DNA of 64,000 bases, taken from assembly GCA_026874595.1 (NCBI GenBank), contig CM049311.1:9771676-9835675 (forward strand), read 5' to 3'. How positions within the stretch are numbered: the first letter of the stretch is position 1; the number at the start of each line of letters is the position of its first letter. The translations under genes and the position numbers were made by a program. This DNA comes from Sipunculus nudus. Taxonomy: Eukaryota; Annelida; Sipuncula; Golfingiida; Sipunculidae. Under the pieces are notes generated by a model. The model had not been told where the DNA came from and searched no databases. It saw only the letters and a list, made by a program, of their open reading frames with translations. Shown here piece after piece: positions 1 through 12,279 of this stretch.

Positions 1-929
1 TTCTTTAATTATATTATAGACACAGATGCATGATTTTTACCTATATTTCCACTTGGCATTTTGCGCATATTGTGTTTAAATTTTTTATCGATACATAATA
101 ATTATTGCAGTTGGTTTGGTTTCATATTTGTGAGGACAACACTTATCAAACGGGGTAGATGAGGCATCTTGTTCACAAAGGTTATATTTTTCACTAATTT
201 CCCTTTTGTGAATTTGAAAAATTTGATGCCCTTGTAAACGAAAGCAAACCACAGTACTTTTCCATGGGATACATATTCTATAAGAAGTGATGACCCATGG
301 GAAAACTAACACTGACAAGATAACCAAAAACTGCTAGTTTAAGAAACTTTTACACCTTCAGGAATGTGCTCAAATGTATCTTTGTTATGTCTGCTCTTAT
401 CCCACAAACCCAATATCCATATTACACAATCAGATCAAAGTATTTAACCGGTTGACCTATGTGAGACCACATTTACAAAACAGCTGAACAAATTAACAGA
501 AATCAATTGGCAGTTTCAATTATTTAAATTTAAATTAACTTGGCAAATAGGTCAACTGGACACAAGCCCCTTGCAGGCTGAAACAACATAAATAAAAGGA
601 ACGTAAACACCCAGCAGGGTATCACTAGGCTGCTTATCCAAAATTATATCATATTACTAGTTCGTCAAATGCCATACCAGCAGAAGGGAAAACAGCACAT
701 AAGATGAATGATCCTGGCTATGAAAAATGTGATGGAAATGGTGTAAAGTATGAAAATGGAATGATGAAATCTTAAGGGACCAGTTTTATAAACACACTGT
801 CATGTTTTACTTATGAAATATCTGAAGAGAACACAAATTACCACTTATATTGCACTAAGAATAGCCCAAATATAACGGGAGCAATAACACCTTAATAACA
901 ATAACATATTTTGATAAATAGGTCAAGGA
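1..929. other. non-coding stretch
   Basis: AT-rich sequence with stop codons in all frames apart from short chance ORFs. No domain, splice-bounded exon or repeat unit was recognised. Confidence 0.6.
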
Positions 930-1801
930 GTTATTTATATAGGCGAAACCAGCTAAGTCTCAGAATTAATGGCCACAGAAACTAACTTACCGGTTGGAGA
1001 ACATTTTTCTCAACAGGAACACTCGTCAGAATGCATGCAGATTTGCGTTCAAAAGGGCCACCTTACCGACACACGACAACGACAAATATGGAAACAAAAA
1101 TTAATCGTCAAATTTGACACCATAAGAAAAGGATTAAATCGCGATGACGGTTTCATGGCACACTACAGACATTGAGACCTACCATAATATTAATAGCACG
1201 GAAAGACATTCCATATCGATAATGACGTGACGTCAATCCTCGTGCATACGTGCAAATTTCCGCCACTGATACCGCCGTGTTATGAGATCACCTCTCAGGC
1301 TTACACACAATAATAATATCAAGTTATCGACAAACGTCAGCATCTTATACGTAAACTTTCTGATACAGACTATTAAATATATCATTTAATATACCACATA
1401 TATATGGATTATCTCTATTCATAATCATGGACTTGCACAACAAGATCGCCACCACACAAGTCGTCAAGCATCATCAGCATTGAGCCGATGAGCATTATGA
1501 ACTTCAAACCTTTAATGTGTCAGAGGACATGAACTCAACATAACCGGAATACTCATAACCTAGCATTATGGGTAAATAACACTGACACACTCGGAACCTG
1601 GGTTAACATGGTACACATTCAGAGTAGCCAATCACAGATCCATCACATACCATGCATTATGGTCATTAGAAATTGTTTATCTTACATATATATATACAAC
1701 CGATTTATTTACCTTTCCATTTGACACTTGATGAAGGAGCTATCAGTTTCGAAAGCTCTTGGTTTAATTAAATAGTTAGTCATCACTAAGGCGTCTCCAT
1801 C

Positions 1802-1806
<5 letters not shown>
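930..1806 (+). mobile_element. 5'-truncated Penelope-like element relic
   Basis: The element begins with the remains of a GIY-YIG endonuclease (935-1175), continues through about 500 bases of 3' untranslated sequence, and ends at 1690-1806 just before a (TA)n(GT)n tract. The end holds a TTGATGA...GAAA segment resembling a hammerhead core, then a TAAGGCGTCTCCATCC motif. That motif recurs at 23.02 kb as TAAGGCATCTTCATC, again right before (TA)n. No reverse transcriptase remains. The PLE assignment rests on the endonuclease and the shared terminus. It appears to be a different family from the PLE array at 23-29 kb. Confidence 0.6.
935..1175 (+). pseudogene. GIY-YIG endonuclease remnant of a Penelope-like element
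   Basis: The reading starts with YIGETS (the YIG half of GIY-YIG), has an in-frame stop, then continues one frame over as LRINGHRN. After a second shift it resumes as NLPVGEHFSQQEHSS and runs to KLIVKFDTIRKGLN and GFMAHY. This is the order expected for the C-terminal part of PLE endonucleases: YIGET, R, GHR, PVxxHF, a helix with E/K, L..KF.T....GLN. The GIY half and the upstream reverse transcriptase are missing. At least two frameshifts and a stop make it non-functional. A GIY-YIG domain of another retroelement class cannot be excluded. Confidence 0.6.
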
Positions 1807-1856
<50 letters not shown>

Positions 1857-1869
1857 GTGTGTGTGTGTT
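1806..1869. repeat. (TA)n(GT)n microsatellite
   Basis: About 46 bases of perfect TA alternation followed by GT repeats, directly after the PLE 3' end. Confidence 0.95.
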
Positions 1870-2670
1870 AAATTCAATTTATGTGACATGGTTTGAAACT
1901 GAAAATTGAGAGAATATGAACAGAAATGGCTTGACATGGTCATACACAACACAATGTGGCCGGGTCTGCATATAGTGTGGATGGTACAGAATTTCTTTTA
2001 GACAGGTTCGTTTGGTCAGAGCTATTTGGCTTGCAACTAATCATTACAAAATGTGTGTATAACTTCTGCTGCGAGCCAGAAATAAATTACGCATGGGTCC
2101 TGCTTGAGCAAATAAACAAGGGGAAAAAGCTTGTGTAATAAACTAGGCAAAGCCCTGGGTAAATCACGAGTAAAACCTTCTACACTGGGTATGGTAAAAT
2201 AAATTTTACCTGGGTCAAATGCAAACCCTGCATTAGTATAATTATAGATATAATTAGTGTCTTGATCTGGCTGTGACTCAATAGAAAATGAAACCCTTGT
2301 AAAACAATGAAACAATGAGATGGTCTGCTCTTACAGCAAAATCAGATTACCAGCTTGTTTGCCTTAAGTGTTGCATGGTTAAACAACTACATATTTAAAA
2401 TATATAATGGATTTAATACAGCGAGTCCGTGAGTTTATGATCCATCTAGTGTATTTTATGTCAATATTGATCAATCTTTTGACCTTTGTCTCTGCAAAAA
2501 AAGCGTAATAACCCATAATAAACACATGTACAGCAGAATCCACTCTGTGGGGTAATTTCTAAACACAGTATTTACATGATCAATGGACTTTATTTTTGTT
2601 CTAGTTTGTGTCATATGACCTAAGCTAATAATGAGTTATCTGAGATAGTAATAAAGTAGTGACCTAATTA
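1870..2670. other. non-coding stretch
   Basis: Short opposing ORFs of 60-92 codons have no recognisable motif. Nothing else seen. Confidence 0.6.
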
Positions 2671-2677
2671 TATTATA

Positions 2678-2741
<64 letters not shown>
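2671..2741. repeat. (TA)n microsatellite
   Basis: About 70 bases of TA repeat with one TGTG interruption. Confidence 0.95.
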
Positions 2742-2742
<1 letters not shown>

Positions 2743-3115
2743 CAAAATCAAAATAGCAAGTTTGTCATGAAATTCATGAAAGTGACTTCTGAAGAAGGAG
2801 ATAAATCTATTTTAGTTACATCTTCATGGAATGAGAAATACAACAACCTATTTCAGTTTTATGATCCAGCATATAGCATATTATTTAGTAGCAAAATTAA
2901 CTGAAAGACTATTTGTTTATCTTCAAATTACTAATGGGTTATTACCAACATGAAAATTTCACAGATGGCCGACTCGGCTTACATAGAATTTGTTTTACAA
3001 ATTTAACCATGTGTTGAATACTTAAAATAAAACTGTTCAAGTAATTCAAGTCATTATTCATAGCTTTTGTTTTTTAAATATTGTTATGCTGTAATCAACC
3101 TTTAGGATAAAGATG

Positions 3116-3161
<46 letters not shown>

Positions 3162-4138
3162 TATATGCTTTTTTCATGTGGATATTGTATCAGCCTGTTC
3201 AAAACTGATAAAGAGAGGTCTTTTTTTGCAATATGAGAAAATGAAACAATCACATGACTTGGTATTATACCACTTTCAGACATCAAATATGATATTGCAT
3301 TTCTGGTGGGGATAAAGCTATCAAACAGACCTTTATGGCTATCAGAGCTATATCTCGAGTCATGACAGTGTTTGCCAGTGTTTGTCTGAGCTTATGACGC
3401 AAATTTTGACCCTCTGGTAATCTTCATTACAACCCAATACTCATGTCATTTTCTTCAATAGCATGCCTGAAAATTGGTGAGCTATAACAGGAATATAGAA
3501 ACAGAGGACTTTTGGTGCTTCGTTTACGACAATATATTTTCCTTGCATGTTATCTTTCCTAAGCAAATGTGTCTGACATGACACTGATATATATGTATAT
3601 ATATTTATATATATGCTCATCTATCAATATGATCTTGCCTGACCAAAACAACATTAAAGGTATATATACATGTAAGCTGTTGTCTAAGTAGCAGATGTAT
3701 CTCCTATCTGAATGCTGTTTTTTTAGTTAAATTACTTCTTTTTACAAGCAAGTTACAAGGATATATTTTGCCTATAGGAAATTCGTCAAATGTTCTTTAT
3801 TTTGCAAAATGAATCATGTTCTAATATGTAGAATACCATGACTTGCACCTGAACAATGGTTTCCACATAGAAACTGTTGCAAGTGTTAAGTTTTACCAAA
3901 ACAATGTTTCCTCAACTATAGACAAATTAAGTTAAGACTACTGCAGAACAAATAATAAATTCCACATTCCCAGAAGTGGAACTTCTATCTGAGTTAAACG
4001 AGACATCAAGGAAGCTTTCTTCTAACTGAAGAAGTCAATTCTGCTCAGGTACATGTTGAGACTCCTTAGTTCTTTTATTGAGATTTCCTTGGAAAAGAGG
4101 GAATGTTATCTATCACTTTCCTACACATCTTGCTAAAG
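2742..4138. other. non-coding stretch with a (TA)n array at 3119-3159
   Basis: No exon-like ORF. The only structure is about 40 bases of TA repeat at 3119-3159 and a short imperfect TA run near 3585-3615. Confidence 0.65.
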
Positions 4139-4868
4139 TAAATACTGCTGTTCAATCTGCTGATAGTGCTACTGTTCAATCTGCTGATAGTGCTTGTGTT
4201 CAATCTGCTGAAAGGGTTAGTGAACGATCTGCAGGTAGTGCTAGTGTTCAATCTGCTGATAGTGTCGGTGTTCAATCTACGGATAGTGTTAGTGTACAGT
4301 CTGCTGATGGTGTTAGTCTTCAATCTGCTGATAGTGCTATTGTTCAGTTTGCTGATAGTGCCTGTGTTCAATCTGCTGAAAGTACTAGTGTTCAATCTGC
4401 AGATAGTGCTAGTGTTCAGTCTGATGAAAGTGCTTGTGTTCAATCTACTAACAGTGCTAGTGTTCGATCTGCTGAAAGTAATAGTATTCAATCTGCTGAT
4501 ATTGCTAGTCTTTAATCTGCTGATAGTGCTGTGTTCAATCTGCTGATAAGTGCTAGTGCCCAATCTGCTTATATTTATTTTTTTAATTCAAGAGATGTTA
4601 GAGTATCATATTGTGTTTCAAATAGTGTTCATATAGTGTTCAATCTGCTGATAGTGCTTGTGTTTAATTCGCTGATAGTGCTAGTGTTTAATCTGCTGAT
4701 AGTGTTAGTGTTCAATCTTCGAATAGTGTCGTGTTCAATCTGCTGATAGTGATAGTTTTCAATCTGCTGAAAGTAAACGTGTTCAGTCTGCTGATATTGC
4801 TAGTGTTCCATCTGCTGATAGTGCTATGTTCAATCTGCTCATAGTGCTAGTGCCCAATCTGCTTAAAT
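4139..4868. repeat. 24-bp-period minisatellite
   Basis: Roughly 25-30 degenerate copies of a 24-base unit starting GTTCAATCTGCTGATAG. The array has two blocks (4139-4590 and 4625-4868), each closed by the same segment (CCAATCTGCTTA, then TTTATTTTT, AATTCAAGAGATGTTAG). The 24-base period is a multiple of three, so the array stays open in several frames on both strands. One plus frame reads as an 8-residue repeat VQSADSAS; a minus frame reads as TISRLNTS. The plus frame lacks a credible ATG or splice context. I regard the array as non-coding, with the block structure showing duplication of the whole array. Confidence 0.85.
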
Positions 4869-5879
4869 TTATTTTTTCAATTCAAGAGATGTTAGAATTT
4901 AATTAAATTGTATAAGAAAAAGAATTTCACATTAAAGAAAAAATATATTTCGGACTACATTGTATGTGTCACTGAAAGCATAGAGAACAACTACCTTTTA
5001 GGAACATTTAAAAAGAGGCAAACAAAACAACTTTTGGGTGAAAAGGTTCATTACTTCAGTAATTTATTGTTTAGTCAAGTAGGAATGGCATATCCAATAT
5101 AGGAGCTGGCGTGGTAGCTTGGAGTCAAGATACTGAAGTATCTGTGCCAGCTTAGGAACTTCAGCTAATCAGTAACGTAGGTTCAGCTCATTTTCAGTAG
5201 CAGTCTACTCACCCTGGAAAAAAGAACTAGCAGCAGCATGAAACCTGCTTCCAAGCAAGGCAAGACTTACCACCAACTAGATATGTTCTTGTCAAAGCAA
5301 GCTGTAAACAGCTGCTTAACGTTTATTTGTTTGAAGAAATAAACAAATATTTTTTTTTCAGATTCTTCACTGTCCCTACTACAATTTCACTTAATCTATT
5401 ATTTAAGGACCGTTCAATATCTGCAATAGAAGTCAAATCTTTTAACATATGCTATACTGTGGTCAGAGGACAGTTGATTATTGACTGCATTTAAAAAGTC
5501 AGCCACATTATTTGCCATGGTAGATTTTTTTACAGATTGGTAGCTGAAAGACGACTGACCGAAAGACAAGGCCAGTGCTGAGATAAACAACGGCTATATA
5601 ATACTTTCTATGGTTTAAACTTAGGAAAAATCAAATAAAGTGTTGAATGTGGTGATATGACAATGAAGTTTTACCAAAACAACTGAAGAAAAGGGCACGG
5701 TGTCCTGAAATAAACTCATGCATTTATCGCAAACTAACATATCTTGTTATAAACCTTGAAAAATGTCTAAATTAAGTCCTAAATCACAAGATAATCTGCA
5801 TATTTGTCGGGAGTAGATCGTCAAGAAGTGATCTACTTAAGCAGATAAGCTCACTAAGTGTGATTGTTGTTGTGTCTGG
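4869..5879. other. non-coding stretch
   Basis: No supported gene. A segment near 5120-5220 vaguely resembles one near 40920-41020 (shared TTCAG and AGCAG spacing) and may be an old dispersed repeat. Confidence 0.5.
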
Positions 5880-6137
5880 ATCTCTTTCCTTCCGGTTAAA
5901 CACAACCCTCACAGTAACATCGCATGTACATGTATATCCCAGTGTCTGATCTGAAATGATATGTCTATAACAGGTAGCATTCTCTATCGGTAATATAATA
6001 TTAGTGGTCACTTCAAAATCGGTTGAAGCTAAAACCCAAGACAAAATGAAAGACTCCCTCAGTAGGAGCATTCCATGTGACAACAATTGTTCCTGGTTTT
6101 TGTTCAGAAGAAGTCACATCTGTTTGCTTTTCTGGCC
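5880..6137 (-). pseudogene. decayed fibronectin type III exon
   Basis: Reading leftward from an acceptor at 6138 (CTTTCACAG) the exon encodes GPEKQTDVTSSEQKPG then IVVTWNAPTEG. This is the A/B-strand start of an Fn3 domain with its conserved Trp. A one-base slip follows, and the next frame continues SFILSWVL, DFEVTTNI, then YTCTCDVTVRVV, the later strands. The start resembles the Fn3 exon of the plus-strand receptor at 58306 (SVTDVT...VTW). No neighbouring exon of the same gene was found, so this is either a stranded relic or part of a gene split by the gypsy insertion to its right. The left boundary is uncertain; a GTGAGG donor is possible near 5910. Confidence 0.5.
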
Positions 6138-6849
6138 CTGTGAAAGATTTATCTATTTCAATATGTTAAATAATGTCAAATAATGTTTCAATAATGTCTA
6201 AAGCAACTGATACTAATTAAACATTAAAACATGTTCTTCGGTATGCCATTGTGTCTGTATTCTCTACATGTTTGCCACATCTTTCGTTTTTGCAATAGGC
6301 TTGAATATTATGCGTGTTTTGCCTCGCATTACATACATTGACACTCCCTTCAATACAGTTTGTTATAAGAATACATCAGAGCCAGAACAAACCTGTGGGA
6401 AAACCGTTACTCTTGTTATGAAACATAATACACTCAATTATTTTAAATTGAATATATAATTGTCAACCAATAATATTCATTTAAACGGGCTATTCAAATA
6501 AACGGGAGGTTAATCTTCAAGATTGTATATGTCACTACAATACTATGAATTGCTATCGGATGGCGAGCGTGTTTTCAAAATCATGCTTTTTACCCAAAGC
6601 CCTAAAAAAAGTAACAGTGACCTTACAAGATTTTTTAAAGAAGATCTTTTACCGTCTAAATCAAAAACATGTTTTTTGTCTTGCCGTTCGCAGAATATAG
6701 GTCACCATGACCTAATTCAGCTTTCGTTGAAGATTTACATTCGGCCTCCCTGGAGGTACAGTTAGAAGTTTCTTGGTCTAAAGGTTACGGTGTGTGCTTT
6801 GTCAACACCTGGAATGCTTTATTTACGGATTTTAAAACAGAAAAGTTGC
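6138..6849. other. non-coding stretch
   Basis: Short ORFs of 63-80 codons without recognisable domains. Nothing else seen. Confidence 0.55.
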
Positions 6850-7700
6850 GCAAAGGTAAAAAAATAAAGGTGGCGCAACCAGTCTTAGGCATTCATGAAA
6901 CACCCCATGATCAATATGCATGGAAAGAATCATGACAATCAATGTATTAGTTATTCACTGTAGCCTTTGTATCAAATGTTTTATTATTCTTGGCTGCAAT
7001 AACAAGCCAGCTCCGAGGGATATTAAATACAGTATTGGCTGATAGAGGTTACAATTAATAGTTTTCACCCCTTAAAAAGACAGAAGGATACAGGTGCATG
7101 CCACAAAAACCTAAATTTAGAATCACAGTCAAGTGACCAACATTTGCATAATATTTGGTGATGCTAGCTGCTGCCGTTACTGAGATTGTAATGTTAGTAT
7201 TCTTACTTGGCCGAATGACTGATTCCAAATTCCGAAATGATAAAATTTGAACGAACTTAAAAAAGATCATCCCTGAGACCATTTTTTGAATTATTAGAGA
7301 ATTTGGTTCCATGTTTTCAGAAAACAATATTTTCAAAGTACCTGCCTGGTTTATGAAAAAACTTTCCAAGATGGACAGACATGCCCAATTTCAGACCAAT
7401 ACCTTGAACCATTTCTGAGATATGAGCAATTTTCACCAAAAGCACATGTACGGATTGAAACCATGTGAAACTATTGCAGATGGCATCACCAGTGTTGAAC
7501 ACAACATGGAGGAAACCAAGATGTATGGATATACATAATTTCAGGCCAATACTGCTAATCACTCCTGAGAAAAGGTTATTAATTTTTTCAACGAAAACAG
7601 AAAGGTAAGTGGCACCACCTGTCTGGTTTAGAAGAAAACTTTCCAAGATGGATGAACAATTTCAGACCAATATCTTGATACACTCCTGAGATATAAGCAA
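6850..7700. repeat. decayed interspersed repeat with internal direct repeats
   Basis: The left part (6850-6985) shares a word pattern with copies at 43570-43700 and 43970-44095: GGYGCAACCAG, then TCATG.CAAT, then GTATCAAATGTT. The right part holds internal repeats: a CTGGTTTA..AAACTTTCCAAGATGGA segment near 7345 and 7625, and a TTTCAG.CCAATA...TGAGA segment near 7390, 7535 and 7655. No coding potential was recognised. Class unknown. Confidence 0.45.
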
Positions 7701-10268
7701 GTATATTATTTTTGCAAGTTTGTAAAAAATTTAATTCGTAGTGACATCAAAAAGATGAACTATGGCCGTAATATGTAAAAGAAATATGTGACTTTTGCGT
7801 ATGATAAGTCCAATTCCTCATTTTTCAATCTTGTTTTTAAGGAGTACAAAATATACAGAGCATACAAAGGAAAAGAGAAACGGTTGATTGTGCATTTAAA
7901 TAGGGTACATGGGAGATGCAAGAGCCTCTCATTATCAAGTACTTGTAAAAGTATCAGTATTTCCAAATGATCGCTGCAGTGTGTCGGGTTTCAGGATAAT
8001 AATAACGAATAGAGATCAACTCTCAGAGGGTAAGGTTATATAGGACATGGTAGGTTATATGATTTCTCTAAATTTATCATTAAGGAACTGCTGCCAATAA
8101 TATTTTGTGATCTGACCATACCTTGTTAAATGTTGAAACTGAAGGACTTAAGCACTCTTGTAAACAAGATTATACTATTACTGAACAAGAGCTATACTTT
8201 TACCATGATAATTAGCTGGCTCCTTGATCAGTTCAGTTCAGAAATTGCAACATATTATCAATTAGATCCTGTATGTTAAGTATACCAATTATTGTTTAAA
8301 CTGTGTAAATTTTAAACTGTTGCAACAAAACTAACATTCATAATGCACGGGGAAAAAAGATTCAATGACAAGGAAGGGAATGGTTGAGGTTTCAACACCT
8401 CTGTAGATTTGAAAGTTAAATCAATAGTTGTTAAAGGGTAAAAAATGATTCATAACTATAAAGTATAGATGAACAAACAAAGCTGATCACTTTATTTGCG
8501 ATTCATTCCGCTAAGGCAGGAAAATTATGAACACATTTTTGCATTAGATTCTTAATTTTTTTTGTTATATCAATTTTAAATTTGGTCGAATATTATAATC
8601 GTTATATATGCATTATCACATATACGTATATATAAGTTGATATACAATTCTAAATTGCATTATAATTTATCTCTGCTTTTGCTCATATATCATCACATCA
8701 TGCATATATATTTATTGATATTGTAATCACAAATATATATATATATACAATGTATATATATATTACAAATATGCAAAATAATAAACATCTAAAAATATAA
8801 CTTGACTCAGAACTCCAATTCTTAATTGCACCATTGTTTAACCCTATAATGACTCATATGTCATCAGTTTATGCAACACAGATTTATATACATCCGCAAG
8901 TAGGGCATGCGTTTATTGCCATTCGTACGTGTGTGTTTGTTTACAATATAACTCACGCAACCATGAACAGAATCTCATTAAAATGCTCAGGCCATTGCGG
9001 ACATGGGCCAAGGAAGGATCGATTTAGTTTTGGTTTTGCAGCGTCATTAAGGAGTATACATTATTGTACGGGGACTTTAGGCACGAATAAACCTGGGAAT
9101 ATGGGCAAAAAATTAAGTAAATGTGAGGAGGTCCCTCCTTATCAGTGTCGCCTGGTCACCTGTTCAGGTAACGTTTTAGCACCCAACAACACCAAGTAAC
9201 CGTGCTCAGTGGTCCTTGAAATACGAATTGTGCACACCGAGTATTAGGAAGTATAAACATTGCAGAGGCATGCATTCAAGGGGATACACGTTTCAAGATA
9301 TTTTCTATCCTCAATCAGTACAAAATATTAGAAAGGAAAATTGCTACATTACCACAACAAGGGCATGTTCTGGATTCGTCCTTGATTTGCCATTTCAAGA
9401 AAACTTTTGGACATTCTAGTAAAAATAATTTTTACACTTTTGCATATAGCTGTTGAGTGTGTCTGTATATGTGTGTGGGGGGGGGGGGTGTTGATATGGG
9501 AATAATTCTACACCTGTGACTGAAAGAGTATTTCCAAGAGATGAATATAAATCAGGCACCATTAAAGGGTTATATTAGATACCTACCAGTGACCCTTATA
9601 AGAAACTTCAATACCCAGCCCAATCCTAAGCCTCAAGCTTCAATAGTTACCCTGTAAAGTGTTAAAATATATTTCGTGCTGTTTAGACAAAATACCTCAT
9701 CTTCCGGTCCATAACTAATTGTATGATACTAGACTAATTCCGTCACGCACATAGGAAACCTACAGAGAAATATCCATGCTAAATATGAACAAAGACAGAT
9801 TGAATTTAAATTTGGCAGCCAAAAGTGTAACAATAAGTTTCAATGAAAAACTGAGATTTTTCCTTAATTTAGAAGTTGCATTGACCAAGTTTTTAATTTT
9901 ACGTGAGAACTTATATAAAAACTATATCTCAGATGACTTATTTAGGGTGTACTTTTAAATGTAAATTAAATGTATTTATGCTCTGGAAAGAACTCTCTAG
10001 CTTCAACAGTAAACAAGCTATATGAGCCAATTTCTTCCTATAATTTCTATCCAAGTACATTATATAGAAATACCATGGCATATTTTAACTAATTCCCCAA
10101 CTATAAAGAATAGAAAATCAGTGGCCTTGATATTAGGCCATAAAGTGTGACAATATACTTATGGAAAACCAAGGCTATAACCTAATTTTTCAAAGAACAT
10201 GAGGTTTTTCAGATATGATAATAGTTTTACTCGAACTTATTGTATTCAAACGTTTAGGTCACAGCTTT
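7701..10268. other. non-coding stretch
   Basis: No recognisable gene. It contains an AT-rich segment with short TA runs (8580-8770) and a G homopolymer at about 9478-9488. The 121-codon ORF at 8834-9199 has no motif, no hydrophobic segment and no splice context that would support it. Confidence 0.55.
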
Positions 10269-10272
10269 CATT
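10269..10272. repeat. left target-site duplication of the gypsy element
   Basis: CATT immediately before the LTR terminus TGTCACGGAACC. It is matched by CATT at 17668-17671, directly after the other LTR terminus CCTGTAACA. Confidence 0.6.
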
Positions 10273-10338
10273 TGTCACGGAACCTAATATCAACAGATCA
10301 CGTATGCGTGATGAACATAAATTTTGTCAACGAAATAA
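10273..10338 (-). repeat. 3' LTR remnant of the gypsy element
   Basis: From 10278 to about 10330 it matches 16861-16913 almost exactly (CGGAACCTAATATCAACAG at the start), then decays and stops by 10338. The rest of the LTR is missing. Integrase-derived sequence begins about 100 bases further right. Confidence 0.8.
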
Positions 10339-10439
10339 AATTGTGTAGTTTAGTCCGAAAGTCTGAGACATACTGCAGTAAACTAAGAGAATCAGGATTT
10401 TCACATAACTGTTTTTCTTTAAGAAGTTTCAATGGAAGT

Positions 10440-11340
10440 TCAGTTCGCGGTCCATGTCCGAAAACTAGTTCAAAGGGACCGAACCCAAGGACTCCTGAAA
10501 GGATTCTCTGACAGCAAACAGCAATAGGTGGATTCCTTCATCCCAGTCACTCTGTGTGTCATAGCAATATGTCCTAATCATGTTTTTTTTTAATGTCTGG
10601 TGATAAGCTCGAGGATGCCCCGACCTTCAGGATGGTATGGCGAAGAGCTGTACTGTTTTATACCTAGCTCAATCATAACCTGCTGGAATAAGCCAGACAT
10701 AAAATTATACCCTTGGTCAGACTGGACAGATTTTGGTAGTCCAAAAGTTGTAAAAAAAACTTGGTCAGAGCTTTGACAACACTTTTAGCATTAATTTTGC
10801 GCACTGGTATTGCCTCAGGGAACCTGGTAGATGCGCACATAATTGTGAGCAAGTATTCATGTCCAAATTTTGTTTGGGGCAGTGGTCCAACACAATCAAC
10901 AGTATTCCTACTAAAAGGATCCTCGAAAGCAGGAATAGGCCTAAGTGGGGCCTCAGGTGGATTCTGATTGGGCTTGCCTACCATCTGGCATGCATAGCAC
11001 GATTTGTAATATTGTACAACATCTTTCCAGAGTATAAGGCCAATAAAAGTGTGTACTAACTTTCTGATAAGTTTTATTTATACCTAAATGGCCAGACAAA
11101 GGAGCCTCATGTGCCATGCTTAGAATTTCATTTCGAAAGCTTTTGGGCTTTACTATTTAATGTTTGATGGCCCACTCATCATCAGCACATACATCAGGTG
11201 GTCGCCATTTACGCATAAGCACTCCATTCTTAACATAGAAATAAACTGGGTTCTGTGACATTTCATCCTTGGAAAATGCCCTGTGAAACAAACATGAAAT
11301 GTTAGGGTCCTTATGCTATTCCGCGATAAGTTCTGACCTT
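10440..11340 (-). pseudogene. gypsy integrase (decayed)
   Basis: The order along the minus strand is a lead-in LMRKWRPPDVCADDEW, a zinc-binding segment with HE.PLSGHLG and later CYACQ, then the catalytic core. The core starts at PFSRNTVDCVGPLPQ, with the first catalytic Asp at about 10895-10897, and continues YLLTIMCASTRFPEAIP and VVKALTKFF. The second Asp region has decayed (SSLTKG where SDQG is expected). The Glu region survives as YHPEGRGILE. SDWDEGIHLLLFAVRES then marks the end of the core. In an intact element this enzyme joins the cDNA ends to host DNA. Several frameshifts preclude activity. Confidence 0.8.
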
Positions 11341-11950
11341 GAGAATGCTGCATCATGTACGGGCGAGTCATTACACGAGTCACTTGTGAATCCCAGAGTG
11401 TTATTATCTGGACCATTATCCTTATGTGTGTTTTTCTTGGACATAGATCTTGTTACAGCACATGAAGGATACAAACCAGGAATATCCTGACTTTCGGGAT
11501 CAGTGTCCTGATCAAGGGACGGCTTTTCTGTCACTATTGGCACAGCCTATACTTTGTCACCTGCAACATCATTGCCTAGTAGAAACTGAATTCCCTTAAA
11601 GGGTAAAGTAGTTCTTATTCCCACAGTAATATTCCAAGAAATCAATTCTGACGTTAAATGTATACTGTGAAGCGGAACAGATGAGTGCTTGTCTAAAAAA
11701 CACCATTGACAAACGCACGTGCACCAGTAAAGGACCTATTAGAAAATGGCAAATTGTTTGCTAACATGTGAGTCTGGCCTAAACTAGTGTCCCTCAAAAT
11801 TCTAATAGTTGTAGAGTTTGAAAAATCACTTGAAAGTGATACAAAATCATCACGTATGAATGTCTCAAATAACTCCATTTCAGAGTCAGGAGAGGAACCT
11901 TCTACCTCAGCTTCATCAAACAAAGAAGTGACATTGACAGTGTCAGTCAT
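11320..11950 (-). pseudogene. gypsy gag-pol junction / protease-side spacer (decayed)
   Basis: Pieces include LPFSNRSFTGARAFVNG, SVPLHSIHL, FLLGNDVAGDKVY and SCAVTRSMS, followed by ELIAE and the integrase lead-in. LLGNDVAGDK follows the aspartic protease fold in this retroelement group. The catalytic DTGA motif was not found. The frame is broken at about 11550 and 11690. Confidence 0.6.
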
Positions 11951-12279
11951 AAACTCTTTTCAGAGTCATTTAAGGAATCTTCATCCTTTTTATCATCAAA
12001 CTCATCATGGGATTCAACAGAGGAATTTCCATCAGCAGAAACAAACTTCTGTTTGTCATAAGAGGAACTGGCCTCATGTGAAATACTCTCGCAAGAGTCA
12101 TAAAAGGACTTATTTAAAGGATACTCCTCGCAGGAGTCTTGAAAGGACTTAGCCTTATTTAATTCATCGCAGGAATCAACTGAGGTTTTACCCCGCAAGC
12201 TACAGATTCTTCTTTGGATTCAGACGGCACTTCGGCCTCCGTAGAATCAACCTCTTTATTAGAGTCAATAAGGGGAGTT

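Noticed and set aside
1726-1760. Functional hammerhead at the 1.8-kb PLE relic
   Set aside because: The core reads CTTGATGA and stems II and III do not pair properly; at best a decayed ribozyme.
3095-3286. ORFs with YIYIYI runs here and at 29216, 32565, 50221, 50472 and 51356
   Set aside because: Translations of (TA)n arrays, not genes.
4075-4868. ORFs of 71-162 codons in the minisatellite, on both strands
   Set aside because: Frames stay open only because the unit is 24 bases; no credible start, splice site or codon pattern.
4139-4868. CRISPR-like array
   Set aside because: Units are contiguous, with no unique spacers, and the DNA is eukaryotic.
8834-9199. 121-codon ORF
   Set aside because: No motif, no signal peptide, no splice context; length is compatible with chance.
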